Notes: a model not told the origin generated them from the sequence alone. Shown: positions 1-11,094, counted from the first letter of the stretch. The stretch: DNA of 64,000 bases from Mantis religiosa (GCA_030765055.1 CM060947.1:102031672-102095671); one strand, 5' to 3'. Numbers and translations are program-made.

Positions 1-98
1 GTGTAATTGGCAAGAGTTTAACTGTAAGTCGGTGGAAATAAAGAACATTGTTGAGTGGTGTAATTGGACTTTTCATTTCACGAACCCACAAAGTCACA
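1..98 (+). repeat. 5' LTR (3' portion only) of Ty3/gypsy element 1
   Basis: These bases match 1749-1846 without an indel and with almost no substitutions, so they are the right-hand part of the upstream LTR; the rest lies outside the window. The piece contains an AATAAA polyadenylation signal and ends in GTCACA, directly before the primer binding site. Near identity of the two LTRs suggests a fairly recent insertion, although the coding region is broken. Confidence 0.9.
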
Positions 99-99
99 C

Positions 100-116
100 T
101 GGTGTCAGGAAGCGGG
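100..116 (+). promoter_or_regulatory. Primer binding site, tRNA-Leu type
   Basis: TGGTGTCAGGAAGCGGG starts one base after the LTR end. TGGTGTCAGGA is complementary to the 3' end of animal tRNA-Leu species that end in TCCTGACACCA. This is where minus-strand DNA synthesis of an LTR retrotransposon would be primed. The tRNA assignment rests on remembered tRNA ends. Confidence 0.7.
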
Positions 117-140
117 AAAACATCACCGAACATTACAACC

Positions 141-1367
141 ATGGACGCGGCATTGGAAAAGATTTTGGAGAAAATGATGGAAATGAAGGCCGAACTGACC
201 TCGGAAATGAAGACGGCAAATGAAAACCTCGCTGCAAAAACAGAAGCGGCAAACAACAACCTCACCGCCGAGTTGAAACAAATGAAGACGGCCAACGACA
301 ACATCGCCGCCGAGTTGAAACAAATGAAGACGGCCAACGACAACATCATAGGGAAGATGGAAGAAATGAAGGCCGAATTAACAGCGAAGACGGAAACGGC
401 TAACAACAACTTGGCCACGACAATGACCTCAAAGATGGCCGAACTGACAACGGAAATGAAGGCGGCGAACGAGGCTCTCGCCGCAAAGTTTGAGGAACGG
501 TTGGCCGGTGTGAGGGATGACGTCGCGAACCTGGGCAAACGGAAGGGTCAAGTAGACGACCGCCTTAATGATTTAGAGGAAAAGGCCGACAACATCGCAA
601 AACCCCTCACCCGCCTGACGGAGGAAAACCGGCCTTATGTGTGGACGGAGGACGCCGAAGACGCTTTCCAGCACCCGAAGGGGACCCTGTGCAGTGCTTC
701 AATTTTGGGTTTCCCACAACCGGGTGGCGCCTTCATTGTGGACACCGACGCTAGCGACCATTACATTGGAGGTGTCCTACCGCAGATCCAGGACGGCCAT
801 GAGCGCACAAGAGTGGAAGAGAAGGAGCGTGCCGCAGCAGTCCGAGTAGTTGTGGCAGTGCCTGCTGAAGGCTGGGATAGCGCAGGCCTGAGGAGGGAGC
901 AGCTGGCGGACGCAGACTTGGGGCCACTCTTGAGGGAAGTGGACGCAGGGACGAGACCAACCTGGGAGGACATCGCACCGAGGAGCGCCACCTACAACTC
1001 CTACTGGGCCCGATGGGACTCGTTGAAGACCAGAGAGGGCGTGCTGTTCCGGGTATGGGAGTCACCCGATGGGAAGGCGCAGAGAGAACAGTTGGTACTT
1101 CCCCGGAGCAAGGTCCAGGAAGTCTTGGAGGAAGTGCACGCCGGTACTTCAGGGGGACACCTGGGAGCGAACCGAATGATTCACAAACTACGGCAGCGCT
1201 ACTTCTGGCTCAGACTCCGGGCAGATGCTGGTGGTACACCTGGACCGCCTCGCACGCTACGATGGGGCTGTTCGGGGCGAACAGCTTTGAGGAGGGAGCA
1301 GTGTAACGCGAGCGCTGGAACACCCTGTGAAGCAGCTGGGAGCGGGAGACAGGGAAGGTTCGGTTAG
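141..1367 (+). pseudogene. Ty3/gypsy element 1 gag-pol relic with internal deletions
   Basis: An open frame of about 408 codons starts at the ATG at 141, 25 bases past the primer site. Residues about 1-165 are a charged, repetitive coiled-coil Gag-like region built on repeats of AELKQMKTANDN. The frame then jumps straight into the end of the reverse transcriptase region (WTEDAEDAFQ) and the first RNase H strand (VDTDASDHYIGGVL). It jumps again to the pre-integrase linker and the zinc-binding start of integrase (HAGTSGGHLGANRMIHKLRQ). Protease, the reverse transcriptase palm with its catalytic Asp pair, most of RNase H and the integrase core are missing. Near 1220-1260 another frame carries VVHLDRLARYDG, typical of the integrase C-terminal end, so a further deletion or frameshift lies there. 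The long frame is therefore a deletion product and not a working polyprotein. It is markedly more GC-rich than its surroundings. Confidence 0.85.
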
Positions 1368-1408
1368 TCACGCCCTCGCCTCGTTTGTCCTATAGTGGTG
1401 ACAGGCTG

Positions 1409-1429
1409 TGGTCAGGGGAAAAACATGAC
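1409..1429 (+). promoter_or_regulatory. Candidate polypurine tract of element 1
   Basis: A purine-rich run (AGGGGAAAAACATGA) lies just before the proposed LTR start. In LTR retrotransposons such a tract primes plus-strand synthesis. An alternative purine-rich run lies at about 1337-1358, so the exact LTR start is uncertain. Confidence 0.45.
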
Positions 1430-1846
1430 TGTGTCGCCTGTTTCTCTACACCTGTTTCTCGAAATTACGTAATCTGGAACATTCCCCTGGTCACTAGAAA
1501 CCGGCGATATTCCTATATAAAGAGGGTTACAGACGGACAGAGTGGAGTTGGTTTTGTCAGTTAGTGAGTGAGGAGACAGTCAGTTCTTGGTGTAAGAGTT
1601 AGTCAGTGACGTGTTAATGTACGAGAAGATTGTGCAACGGAAGACTGTACGTAACTGTGAAGGTGTACCGGAGCTTACGTAACCGCGAGTACAAGGAAAT
1701 TGTAACGGACGAACTGGTGAATTGTAATTGTGTGCAGCACGTAGTTTTGTGTAATTGGCAAAAGTTTAACTGTAAGTCGGTGGAAATAAAGAACATTGTT
1801 GAGTGGTGTAATTGGACTTTTCATTTCACGAACCCACAAAGTCACA
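1430..1846 (+). repeat. 3' LTR of Ty3/gypsy element 1
   Basis: The last 98 bases match window positions 1-98. The LTR has a TATA box (CTATATAAAGAG, about 1513-1524) and an AATAAA near 1785, and it ends in GTCACA at 1846. The right flank is ATAT, the same four bases that duplicate around the related solo LTR at 9629. The left edge is placed at TGTGTCGCC by analogy with the solo LTRs and could be off by some tens of bases. Confidence 0.8.
1513..1524 (+). promoter_or_regulatory. TATA box of the element 1 LTR
   Basis: CTATATAAAGAG is a canonical TATA element inside the LTR, about 235 bases before the AATAAA-containing segment. It is expected to drive transcription of the retrotransposon from its LTR. 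Confidence 0.6.
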
Positions 1847-1850
1847 ATAT

Positions 1851-3370
1851 GTTAGCACTGATTTTAATTACAAAATTGTTTCTGAAAAGTGATGGAATTA
1901 AAAGCTGAATTATTAAAAGGAAAGAAATATTCAGCACTCTTAAATAGAAAAATTCACTGAGTATAGAAAGAACTAAGGTTACTTATGCTAGTGAACATTA
2001 TATTTTTCATTGTGAAGTAACTAGAAGAGAAATTCTTGCACGGATTAGAACGGAAATTATAAAACTGAAACATTAAGAGCGAAGCAATGGGAAACACAGA
2101 TGAACACCAACTTTGTAACAAAATTGTAATTTAAATGTAATTTTATGTGTCATAGAATTGATATTATTACGGATAAACTAGGATTTCAAAAGTATATATT
2201 TCCCAAGGATAGGTTTAGGTAAATATGTGACAAGTATGCGATCAAGTAAATTCGAATATAGCAAAACAGGAAACTATTTTCGCACAGCAAGCTTTAAATT
2301 ATTGAGGAAAAGCACTAGATAGGAAGATCTTTATATTAAATAAGATATTAAGTATTATATTAAGCACCTCATTGCTTAATAAGATATTAAGTATCATGAT
2401 CTAAATCATTAGTGGAGACTAATACCTCGAAAACCATAGGCCTCTAAGTAACCCTATCACCGTAGTATAGTGCTTTATAAAGTTATTGTAGAAGTAACTC
2501 ATTAATATAATTAACGAAAACAGCTTAATCAGATTGAATTGCATTATAACTGATGGAAACACCTACATTTTCATTAACAATTTAATTCACATACATTCGT
2601 TAAAATATTCGAGGTAATTGGTTTATTAGCACACACAAAATGATGTTCTTCTCAGGGTTTGCATTTGTATTCCACATATAACACATTTTGTTGTTTGCTT
2701 TTAAGATTAGCAAGGTTTTTCTTTTCGATTTAATGAGTTAGCAATGATAAAAGGATGGCGAAAGAAGTGGAGATAAATAGTGAGAGAAGGAAATAAATAT
2801 TGAGAGAGGGAGAGCAAAAGAGGCAAGAGGGACAGAAATGAGACAGGGAGAGAGATTACAAAAAGAGAAAAAGGAATGTTGGCAGTTAACGTAATAGAAC
2901 GTAGCTTTACTTTCTGCTAGTAAGTATATTCACCAAAATAGTTGTTAAGATTTTCAGTATATGTACTCGTTTAATTTCGGAGCACATAAGACTAGTCTGA
3001 AGTATTATTTTAAATCTAAAATGATAAAATTTCAGTTATAATCATTCATTTGTCTGAAGAAATTATAACTTCATTTAAAAATGCATTGGCTGATATTCTT
3101 CAACCACAATCAGTTAGAATCTGTGTTTAATATAACTAACTGCCTCATCCAAAGTTGCACGGATGACATCGAATTAATGATTTAGTTAAGTTAATGCATC
3201 TCCTTCGTATTCTTTAATAAATAATTGTAGTTTGAGCTACAACAATCTATTTTGAAGCCTCCCCTTCTCTCTTTATAACTGCTTCCATTAAGAACCTCTA
3301 GTATTCGTAAAAACGGATGCACGCTAAATTTATATTCACCTACGATTTCCTTTCTTTAGCAGGGAGGGGG
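1851..3370. other. AT-rich noncoding DNA, nothing recognised
   Basis: No coding frame, repeat family or RNA gene is recognised. A purine-rich stretch (GAGA/GGGA type) runs at about 2755-2875. The rest is ordinary AT-rich intron-like sequence. Confidence 0.6.
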
Positions 3371-3374
3371 TGAA

Positions 3375-3555
3375 TGAAGCGCAAATGAGTCCAGTGTCCA
3401 CAGAGTTCAGAGTCAACGGACATTCACCTCCAGAATAAGGGAAAATCCCGGGGGGGGGGGGAAAAAAACTTTATTCAGATATCTCATCCTGACCGAGGTT
3501 CAAACTCGGGACCTCTTAAACGTGAGGCTAATACGCTACCACCCACCCCTAGAGA
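3375..3555 (-). repeat. SINE family A, decayed copy
   Basis: Read on the minus strand this has a B-box-like segment (GAGTTTGAACCTCGG), the 'cacgtttaagaggtcccg' block and the body with the 'gactca' segment seen in better copies (17388-17631, 25217-25460). An interrupting poly-G run lies near 3450. The tRNA A-box part at the right end is damaged. Confidence 0.75.
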
Positions 3556-3559
3556 GGTA

Positions 3560-4400
3560 GGCTCAAGTTCTGTTAACCATCCGTCGAGTGCCTTCCAGAT
3601 TCTGAGAAAGATGTGTACTGTTTAAATATGTTACTCGTAGTATTCTTAGCTAACAAAATTATATAAACAGTCCAGTAATTTTTAGTTAATCAATGCAAGT
3701 GAAGCTTTTACCATTGCCTCTTCTTTTTCATCCCGTAGTTGTTTAAAATCGCAAAGAATCCACAGTTTTCACGCATTACAGAAACCCTGACATCAATATT
3801 TAACAAGTTAGAGAAAAAAACTTCATTGTGCTCAGCCCACCAGTAACTAAATACTTTAGAAATGGCTTATAGTATAATTGTGTGTTGTTGCAGATATCAG
3901 TTAAGTAGCTTCCGGAGCTAACCTTACAACATAATCTTATTTAGGAAACACAGGTAATGATCTGAATTATAATACTGTCACGTGTATGGTCGAGCAATAA
4001 GTGGGAATATGACAAATTTAAGAACGTTATTAGTTTAAGCTTACTTCCTGTGACTTGATTCGATTTCACATTCTAAAATTCATATTTCTGCTGATCTATG
4101 AAACAATGTAATACGAGTTTTCACATAACTTCAACTTACCACATGAATTTCCTGTTTATTCTTGTCAACCACCTGTAGGTTGTCGGAAGCTGTATCGGAT
4201 GCTGAAATAGCATTCTTTGTCCGCCTTAATATCTTAAGAATTGAAACGATTTAAATGATTATTTAAATGTATTTAATAATTTAAATAATTAAAAAGAATT
4301 ATTTAGAATATTGAATAATGATATGAAAAAGTTACTATACAAAATTTATGAAGAAGTGTATAAAAGTTTAATGATGTTGATTTTTCGTTATGGCAACGGC
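3560..4400. other. AT-rich noncoding DNA, nothing recognised
   Basis: No feature is supported. A short ATTTAAATAATTT-like low-complexity patch lies near 4250-4310. Confidence 0.55.
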
Positions 4401-4524
4401 AAAAAGACTATATAAACACCTGGACTGGAGGTGATTCCTTCTGCAGAAGCGCCCTGGTTCGGTCTCTAGGAGATTACGACGCTACCAGACGCCCCTTCAG
4501 GCTTTACCGGGTACCCCGTATTGC

Positions 4525-4824
4525 ATGCGGGCACCCGAAGTAACAAAGGAGTTAATCCAAACAGCAGCAAAAGCTGAAGTTCAAAAATCTCCAAATGAGC
4601 TGTTAGGATATAAAGTTTACCCCACTTTTAAGTCAAATAAAACACCAGGATTTAAACAAAAAGCGGTTTGGCATCCTGTACGAAATAAAGAGGAGCAAAA
4701 AGCTACCTCATCAAAATTTCTTCATCTAAATAATCCCACCTCATCCTGTAATCATCAAAATTTTCAACCTGCGGTCAGACCCAAAAGCTGGGTGGGTACG
4801 CAGCAAAAACCTTCTGACTGTTAA
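4525..4824 (+). CDS. Unidentified 99-residue open frame
   Basis: The frame starts at ATGCGGGCACCC and ends in TAA. The product is basic and polar, with many Lys, Gln, Asn and Ser, no signal peptide and no motif I recognise. A TATA-like TATATAAACACC lies about 115 bases upstream, and TGGACTGGA(G)GTGATTCCTT occurs on both sides (about 4421-4440 and 4854-4872). This suggests the frame sits inside a repeat or an LTR-like unit and is not an ordinary host gene. It could also be a chance frame. Confidence 0.25.
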   Translation: MRAPEVTKELIQTAAKAEVQKSPNELLGYKVYPTFKSNKTPGFKQKAVWHPVRNKEEQKATSSKFLHLNNPTSSCNHQNFQPAVRPKSWVGTQQKPSDC

Positions 4825-5039
4825 GAGCCTGCCAGTACTGAGTGGAGTGGAGTGGACTGGAGTGATTCCTTCTTCTTCATTTGACTTCCATGGTGAAAGG
4901 ACGTGTGAGTAAGTCCACAAATAGACGCTCATGTGCAAAGGCAATTTTTGTGTGTAAGAATATATGTTACTTGGTGCAACAGAAAAGTGATTATTGGTGA
5001 ACAGTTAAAAGGATTGTACCAGAGAATATTTATATCCGT

Positions 5040-5340
5040 TGATTTATGTTAAAAGTTTTTCATTCTTAATAAATCTCAAAGTTCGGAGATTCGTTGGGGA
5101 AATTATAAATAATCTTTTATTTAAAACATTATTCTTCCATATCCGCGACCACCCGTGAAAAGAAGAGTCCATGCAGATATCAGAGCAGCCGAGGAACGAC
5201 TAGATTGAACTCCGAGAACTTCGAAGAAGTCCATCATTACCCAACTTCTTTCTACATCCCACATTTGTTTCAGAATCGTGGGAACGTTGACGTTTGCTTG
5301 GGCAATGTTTACCTAGCATTTTGGCGTGCCGACTGGGCAC
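5040..5340 (+). repeat. Possible LTR end with a primer-binding-site-like motif
   Basis: An AATAAA signal occurs near 5069, and at about 5321-5338 the sequence TTTGGCGTGCCGACTGGG resembles the TGGCG-type leader that follows the LTR of many insect LTR retrotransposons. It is preceded by CTAGCA, a possible LTR terminus. No partner LTR or pol gene was found nearby, so this is a weak call. Confidence 0.3.
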
Positions 5341-6648
5341 TAGAGCGCCATGTTGAAAGAAAAGATATTTAATAACTGCTTATTTCGGCAGTCGTGAGTC
5401 ATTCTAGTTTGGGTTCTTCCGAAGGTTCTTCACGCTGATCTTAGAATCACGTTCGTCATGCCGCCCACTGGTGGTGGCTTCTCTACATACCTACATCCTC
5501 TAATCTACACGATACCATCTCCGAGGTAAGCCTGTGTGGGTACCTGTACAGTAATGCAACTGTTGTCTTCATTTCACCCCTAAGTCTCTTCAAGATTTCG
5601 AGAGTTCCTTGTACTTAAGCTTAATAAATTGACATATTATAGAACTCGGTGATGTCTCTACAATTGTCCTACAACTTCGTTCTACCGTTCTGCTTTACCA
5701 TCTAGCCCCCTTACCCTTTCAGCTACGCTCCTGGTTACTGTGTAGATTTTAACCTTAACGTATACACAGTACTCATCGTAACAACACGAGTATGGTGGAG
5801 TCACTTAGCTTCCTCTTGTTACATTTTAACACTATGGTGGTCTCACATGTGTTACACTTTATTCATACGTAACATTTGGCTGAGACACTACAGTTAAAAT
5901 TTACTCTTAGTAACAATAAACACAAGAAATACTATACAATTCGAATGAATAGTTACCAAAAAGTTTTGGTATCCAAAAGCTTTGCCCACAATATGAAGAA
6001 TTAGTATATATTTAGTGACTAACACAGATTCGCAGGTTTTCAGTAAAATGTCAAATAACAGAATAAGTTTCACTAATTGTAAACAGTGTAACAAGGAAGA
6101 TCCGACTTTTTTGTGTTTGGTGTTGTCTTAGTTGATAAATCATGACCACATATATATGTAGTTATCCGCCTTTGTCCAACATTTACATGAATTTGCTACG
6201 GAATAATTCCCTTTATAACATGACATTGCCACTAAAGTTTAAACTCCTATACGTGCTCCATGCTTTTGGTAAGGAAAACATGTAGTCGGTTATATACACA
6301 AAGAGCAAAAGGCAGCAACACATTATGTGTGGCTAGGTAAGTACTAGGTTCAGTTAAATTAATTCAAAGCGATGTTATCTCCTGGACTTAGCGGTGTCCG
6401 AGTCTGTGATGCAGCACTCCATTCACAGGAAGGGAATGTTTGAATGAGCCGTGGAAATCCCTCAATCGATGTGTGCGGTGTTTCTCACTACAGGTACAAC
6501 ATATTGCTGATCTTCCCAGGCCCGAGGAGGCTCATTACGTCCCTAAACCTTATATACAACAGCCACAGAATGTAGATTAGACCCATGTGGAGACATTTCA
6601 CGTTGCGTGTGACTATTTATAAGTCTCTATCTTACTGTGAATTGGAAT
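5341..6648. other. Noncoding DNA, nothing recognised
   Basis: No coding frame with family resemblance and no known repeat was found. The stretch 5390-5560 is somewhat GC-richer and might be leader sequence of the putative LTR element to its left. Confidence 0.5.
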
Positions 6649-6652
6649 ATAC

Positions 6653-7128
6653 TGTGACTTTGTGGGTTCGTAGAATTAAAAGTCCAATTTGCCGAAATTC
6701 TAAATATTCTTTATTTCTGTAGGAATACACTGTTCAATTCTCACGTAACAACATTACATCACATATACAACACAATCTTCCAAAGTCGATGACAATAACA
6801 AACAGAATTCTGATCACTTTACAACATCAGTTCTCGTTACCACACTTCACAGCTGTTTACTACTACAACACAACTGACTCTTGGCGAGTCGTTGCTCTCT
6901 TAAATACCTCACTAATAATTTCTAGACTCTTCTAAAATAAACCAGAAACCGAATTATCTCTATCAGTCAAGAAGTCACCAGAAATTTCCATTTATCTCAG
7001 TTTGTTTGTTTCGGCAGACCTTCATCTGCATGCTATCTTTATCTGCCGGCTCTTTGTTTCCACACTGCCCACCTATCAGTTCATTTATGTAAACAAGCCG
7101 CGCGATCGTAGATAACGGGTTCGCGACA
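6653..7128 (-). repeat. Solo LTR, relative of element 1
   Basis: It begins (plus strand) with TGTGACTTTGTGGGTTCG, the complement of the element 1 LTR end, and finishes with GCGACA. On the minus strand it therefore reads TGTCGC...GTCACA. An AATAAA signal lies near the 3' end on the minus strand. It matches 9629-10147 along much of its length. The flanks are ATAC on the left and ATAT on the right, a one-base-decayed 4-bp target duplication. With no internal region it is a solo LTR left by recombination. Confidence 0.8.
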
Positions 7129-7254
7129 ATATGTATTAGTAGCAACTAAACACATGTAATTTTTTTTTAGTAATCTCCGCTAGAGATAAGCAGTTAATTA
7201 AATTTATGTTTATATTAAACATGACATTAAACATTCAGCCCCGACTTAAAAAGT

Positions 7255-7650
7255 GTGTGTTGTATTCTCCTGGCTTTCTGTAATCACTTTTGTTCGCTAT
7301 TCTTACAAACATTTATTCTTCTGTCTGCTTCTACTAATCGAGATAAATATTTGCAGAAATTGTATCATTGTCTACTTCCTTGTAGCTACCACAGAATTAG
7401 GGTAACACAGAAGGCTTTAACGATAGTCAAATCTTTAAAGAGCGGGTTGCTAAGTGATGGCTTGGTAATGAAAACTAATAATATGGAATATCTAGGAAAT
7501 GGTTAAACACCACAAAAAATGCTTTTGACATAAATTGTGTGCTTAAAGAGATCCACCTTCTGTTTAGAAATATTTTGTCTATCTTAGAGTTTAAAAGTTA
7601 TTCATAATTCATTCAGAATGAAAAGGACTTCACACACAAACCCAGACATG
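7255..7650 (+). repeat. Dispersed repeat J, partial copy
   Basis: About 7510-7640 aligns by eye with 10645-10760, 21960-22090 and 42330-42450, sharing the order 'gacata-a-ttg-gtg', 'aaagagatc', 'attttgtctatctct' and 'attcattcagaatgaa'. The short open frame at 7255-7506 shows nothing recognisable. The family is not one I can name. Confidence 0.5.
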
Positions 7651-7654
7651 CACA

Positions 7655-7790
7655 TGGCTTTAATCCCGGATCAGACCGATGGTTTGTAAGTGTCCTTAAA
7701 AGCGACAGACCCATGTCGAATTTACCTGCATGTAAAACAACTATGAACAAAATTCCGGCACTCCGGGATCGTTGATATGGTCCTGACAAC
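7655..7790 (+). repeat. SINE family G body fragment
   Basis: The segment 'cagaccgatggtt...gtccttaaaagcgacagacccatgtc...tgcatgtaaaacaact' matches the better copy at 15245-15420. It lacks a clear tRNA-like head. Confidence 0.6.
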
Positions 7791-7794
7791 TGAC

Positions 7795-7985
7795 AGCGTC
7801 ATTTACAGCGCTTTTTTTTCCTCTGGTACAAGATGTCCCGAGTTCAAATCTCCTTTAAGGTTAACGTTTTCTTCCGGTACTTTCCTGTATTCTATAAAGA
7901 CAAATGTCAGATAACTTAGCAGTATAGACCTCGGATTCGTAAGAAACATTTCGACCATTTATTATCGTCTCATATGATATAGTCG
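7795..7985 (+). repeat. SINE family A, decayed copy
   Basis: It contains the B-box-like CGAGTTCAAATCTCC, then 'aagacaaatgtcagataac' and 'catttattatcgtctcatatgatat', matching the body and 3' end of the copy at 17388. The A-box side is lost. Confidence 0.6.
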
Positions 7986-7989
7986 ATTA

Positions 7990-9336
7990 AAGAACTAGAA
8001 CGTTAAAAAATGCTTATTCATACAGCTATTTCTTATTCAACATGAACATACGCTGAAAATGTTTATTACACAAACTTATTAATCTGTTTCATGTTAATCG
8101 AAATAAATCTTTGAAGAGATAGTTTCACTACACATTTCGTTATAGGTGAAGGGCATAAAGGAAATGCTTAAAAATGGAACAATTGCTGATCTCAAAATCG
8201 TATATTTCTAGACATTTTTTTAACGCCAGAGGCTCTACTTCCATTAGTCCTGGACCCGTAGGAACAAGAACCCGGGCCTCCTTCGACCCGGGAGCGATGG
8301 AAAACTTCGGGGTTCTTTCCGTGGGGCAATACCTTAAGTCTAAAACACCCCCCCCCCTCCTCATCGACTACAACGTCAAGACCGGATGGAAGTGGATACG
8401 CCACTGGAAGTGCATGAGTTGAGCTTTGAATTGACTACCTTATTCACCTTAATTTCATCCATATATCTCATTTTGCTTCTTATCACTCATTGGCCTGTTT
8501 TGAAGAACGCCTTTGCATACATTGTGCACATTACTTGGGGTCTCTTACCACAGGAAGCTTTCAGAGAGATTTCGGAAATTGTGCAATGCGTAGTGGTTCT
8601 CTGATAACAAAAGCACAATTAAAATGAGAAATTAAAACTGCTGCATTGCTGTATAAAATATATTGCGCACAACATGCTTTAACATCGCTCGTACATACGC
8701 ATAAATGATTATGATTCACCGCAATTGCCTGGGGAACTGATATCCTGCATTAACATTTGCTTCACCATTCGTGAAATTGCATTCCACCCAAACCGCAACA
8801 CAGATAAAGGCAGACAGGTTATACTTAGCCTGTAATCCATCATCCAATGTGGTTGGAAATTTATTCGCAACATTGCACTTCTCTGGAGCAAACTTCAAAG
8901 TTATCACACAATTTTTCCTTTTTCTTTATTAGAGAAATGGGTAAGATACCAGTGATGTTGTTATCATGTCATTCTGAACGGCCCCGCAATTTCCAGTATA
9001 TGAATGTAAATCGCCGAAATAATGTACAAATACTTCTAGAAATTCCAAGGTTCAGTAAACTACTTGAAAATGAAACACTAGGGAAGTAAAAAGTATCTAA
9101 TCATTCACATCAATATTGTTTTCCTGATTCAATGATAAATAATATAAGCGATTTTACTCCTGAAATCACTTTATTGCTAATGTCACTTTATTTTCTTTAA
9201 GATGCAGTTTATTGTATGTAACTGGGCTTTGGAGTAGTCAATAAAGAACATCTCTGCTCATCAAAACCTTGTTAAAGGTCCTTGTTAATATTTATATGTC
9301 GCTAAATGATAATCTGTGATACTTCTAAGTTAGACT

Positions 9337-9340
<4 letters not shown>
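7990..9340. other. Mostly AT-rich DNA, no gene recognised
   Basis: A GC-richer patch at about 8225-8430 gives overlapping short open frames on both strands (to about 80 residues) with no recognisable motif, and includes a poly-C run near 8347. I see no exon-like conservation. Confidence 0.5.

Positions 9341-9394
<54 letters not shown>
9341..9394. repeat. (AT)n microsatellite, about 27 units
   Basis: An uninterrupted AT dinucleotide run seen directly in the sequence. Confidence 0.97.
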
Positions 9395-9398
<4 letters not shown>

Positions 9399-9628
9399 AT
9401 TGTACGCTATATAAATAATGCATAAGTAATGCATCTCCGTTGTTTACTCCTTTATATATTATTTATCTTGTGAGCTTTATTCGGAATGTCATTACCATCC
9501 CCTTGAACATGATACATAGTGGAATATAAAACATTCACTGTTTTATGCCAAAATGTGTTTAGTGCTTATATTAAATGATAACAGACTGCATTTCTTGTGA
9601 ATGTACTTTCTATAACTCATTTCTATAT

Positions 9629-10147
9629 TGTGACTTTGTGGTTTCGTAGAATTAAAAGTTCAATTTGCCGAAATTCCAAATGTTCTTTATTTCCGTAGAG
9701 ATACACTGTTCAATTCTCACTTAACAACATTACATCACATATACAACACAGTCTTCCAAGGTCGATGACAATAACAAACAGCGTCCAGTTTACAACAACG
9801 CTCTCAGCTGTTCTCTGCTTACCTCTCGCGACTCACTCACTCTCGTTTTACCACTGTCCGCTGGCGTGTCAAAATCGCTTATATATCTCATTCATAATTC
9901 GAGAGACTTCTCAAGCAAATAAAAAAAGAAACTTTTCTCTGTCAATCGAGATATCACTAGAACCTTCCAATCGTGAAATCCATCTGTGTCGGCAAGTCCT
10001 TTATCTTAGCTATCTTTGTTTGCCGGCTGTTTGTGAACACTAGCCGCGCTATCGTTAACTGCTTATGCAAGCTCTTTATTACCCTGAAACACTATCCGCC
10101 GTCTGTTACCTATTTGCACCGAAACTTTAATGCCCGTTACCGCGACA
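9629..10147 (-). repeat. Solo LTR with perfect ATAT target duplication
   Basis: The plus strand starts TGTGACTTTGTGG and ends CGCGACA, so on the minus strand it reads TGTCGCG...GTCACA with proper TG...CA ends. ATAT flanks both sides (9625-9628 and 10148-10151). A TATA-like GATATATAAGCG (minus strand, about 9878-9889) and an AATAAA near the 3' end are present. Length is about 519 bases, against about 476 for the copy at 6653. No internal gag-pol sequence remains. Confidence 0.88.
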
Positions 10148-10379
10148 ATATCAATTAGAGGAAGTATTTATTCCGCCCAAAAGTGTTATACATATTTCAC
10201 CAGAAACACATGCTCTATAAACCACTGAACTCCACAAACATTATAAGCCTCCGTCGAGTGTGCGTGCATAAGAGTATATGTGTAAAAAAGATAAATAAAA
10301 AAAATAATGGACAGTACAAGGTGGACAAATACAAACCACTTTCTCCGCTGCCCAACTTTTACTCAACTTACCAACAAAA

Positions 10380-10838
10380 CATCAAAATACTGCAGTGCAA
10401 AGAGCGAATGGCTTCATTGCCAACTGCTTAACATTAGATACCAACCAACCAAGTACAATCAGAAAAGAACTCAATAAGCATAAGGAATACTCAAATCTTT
10501 TAAGAGCTGGTGACAATGTTATGGCTTTGACATTGCATTACTTTTGCTTGGTCAGGACATATAAGAAGCATAAAAGCTTTCTATTAGAGAAAGAATAATT
10601 ATTTGAACATTCAAACTAATGACAACTAATATTTCAAAATGATTAACTCTACAATTTTATTTGACATAAGTTGGTGTTTTAATGAGATCTACTTGTTTGC
10701 ATAATAAGATTTTGTCCATCTCTTACGATTTACCAGTTATGCAAAATTCATTCTGAATGAAGATTTCAGACACTATTCCCAGAAAATTGAAATTAAAATA
10801 TGTTGTGAAAATGTCTTCAATACCTAGAATTTTAACAA
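10380..10838 (+). repeat. Dispersed repeat J, left part
   Basis: This includes the 'gcaaagagcgaatgg' block (also near 27425), 'catataagaagcataaaagc' (like 21072-21092) and the 'gagatctacttg...attttgtccatctcttacg' block. It continues after SINE C at 11082. I do not recognise the family. Confidence 0.55.
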
Positions 10839-11081
10839 TGTGTGTAGTGTTTAACGCCCGCTTTTACTACATACGGCACCGCAGGCGGTGACACTGATGA
10901 TGCATGAGATGAAGATGGAGCACCGGTGGAATGAGATGGCGGGGTAAACCGGAGGTTCCGGAGAAAACCCGCCCCAGCGCCGTGTTGTCCATCACAAATC
11001 TCACTTTGCGGTCGCCTGGGACCGAACCCGGGCCGTCTTGGTGAAAGCCAAGCGGTCTGACCACTGAGCCACGGCGCGGCC
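10839..11081 (-). repeat. SINE family C, short-tail type, full length
   Basis: The minus strand begins with a tRNA-like head: 'ggccgcgccgtggctcagtg' with an A box, then the B box GGTTCGGTCCC. The body carries 'ctcatgcatcatcagtgtcac' and a tail ending 'agcgggcgttaaacac'. A 13-bp perfect target duplication, AGAATTTTAACAA, flanks it at 10826-10838 and 11082-11094. The insertion splits a copy of repeat J. The head supplies the internal RNA polymerase III promoter. Confidence 0.93.
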
Positions 11082-11094
11082 AGAATTTTAACAA

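Noticed and set aside
8140..8430. Exon-like frames on both strands
   Set aside because: Three overlapping frames of similar length, a homopolymer C run and no recognisable domain; likely chance openness in a GC-richer patch.
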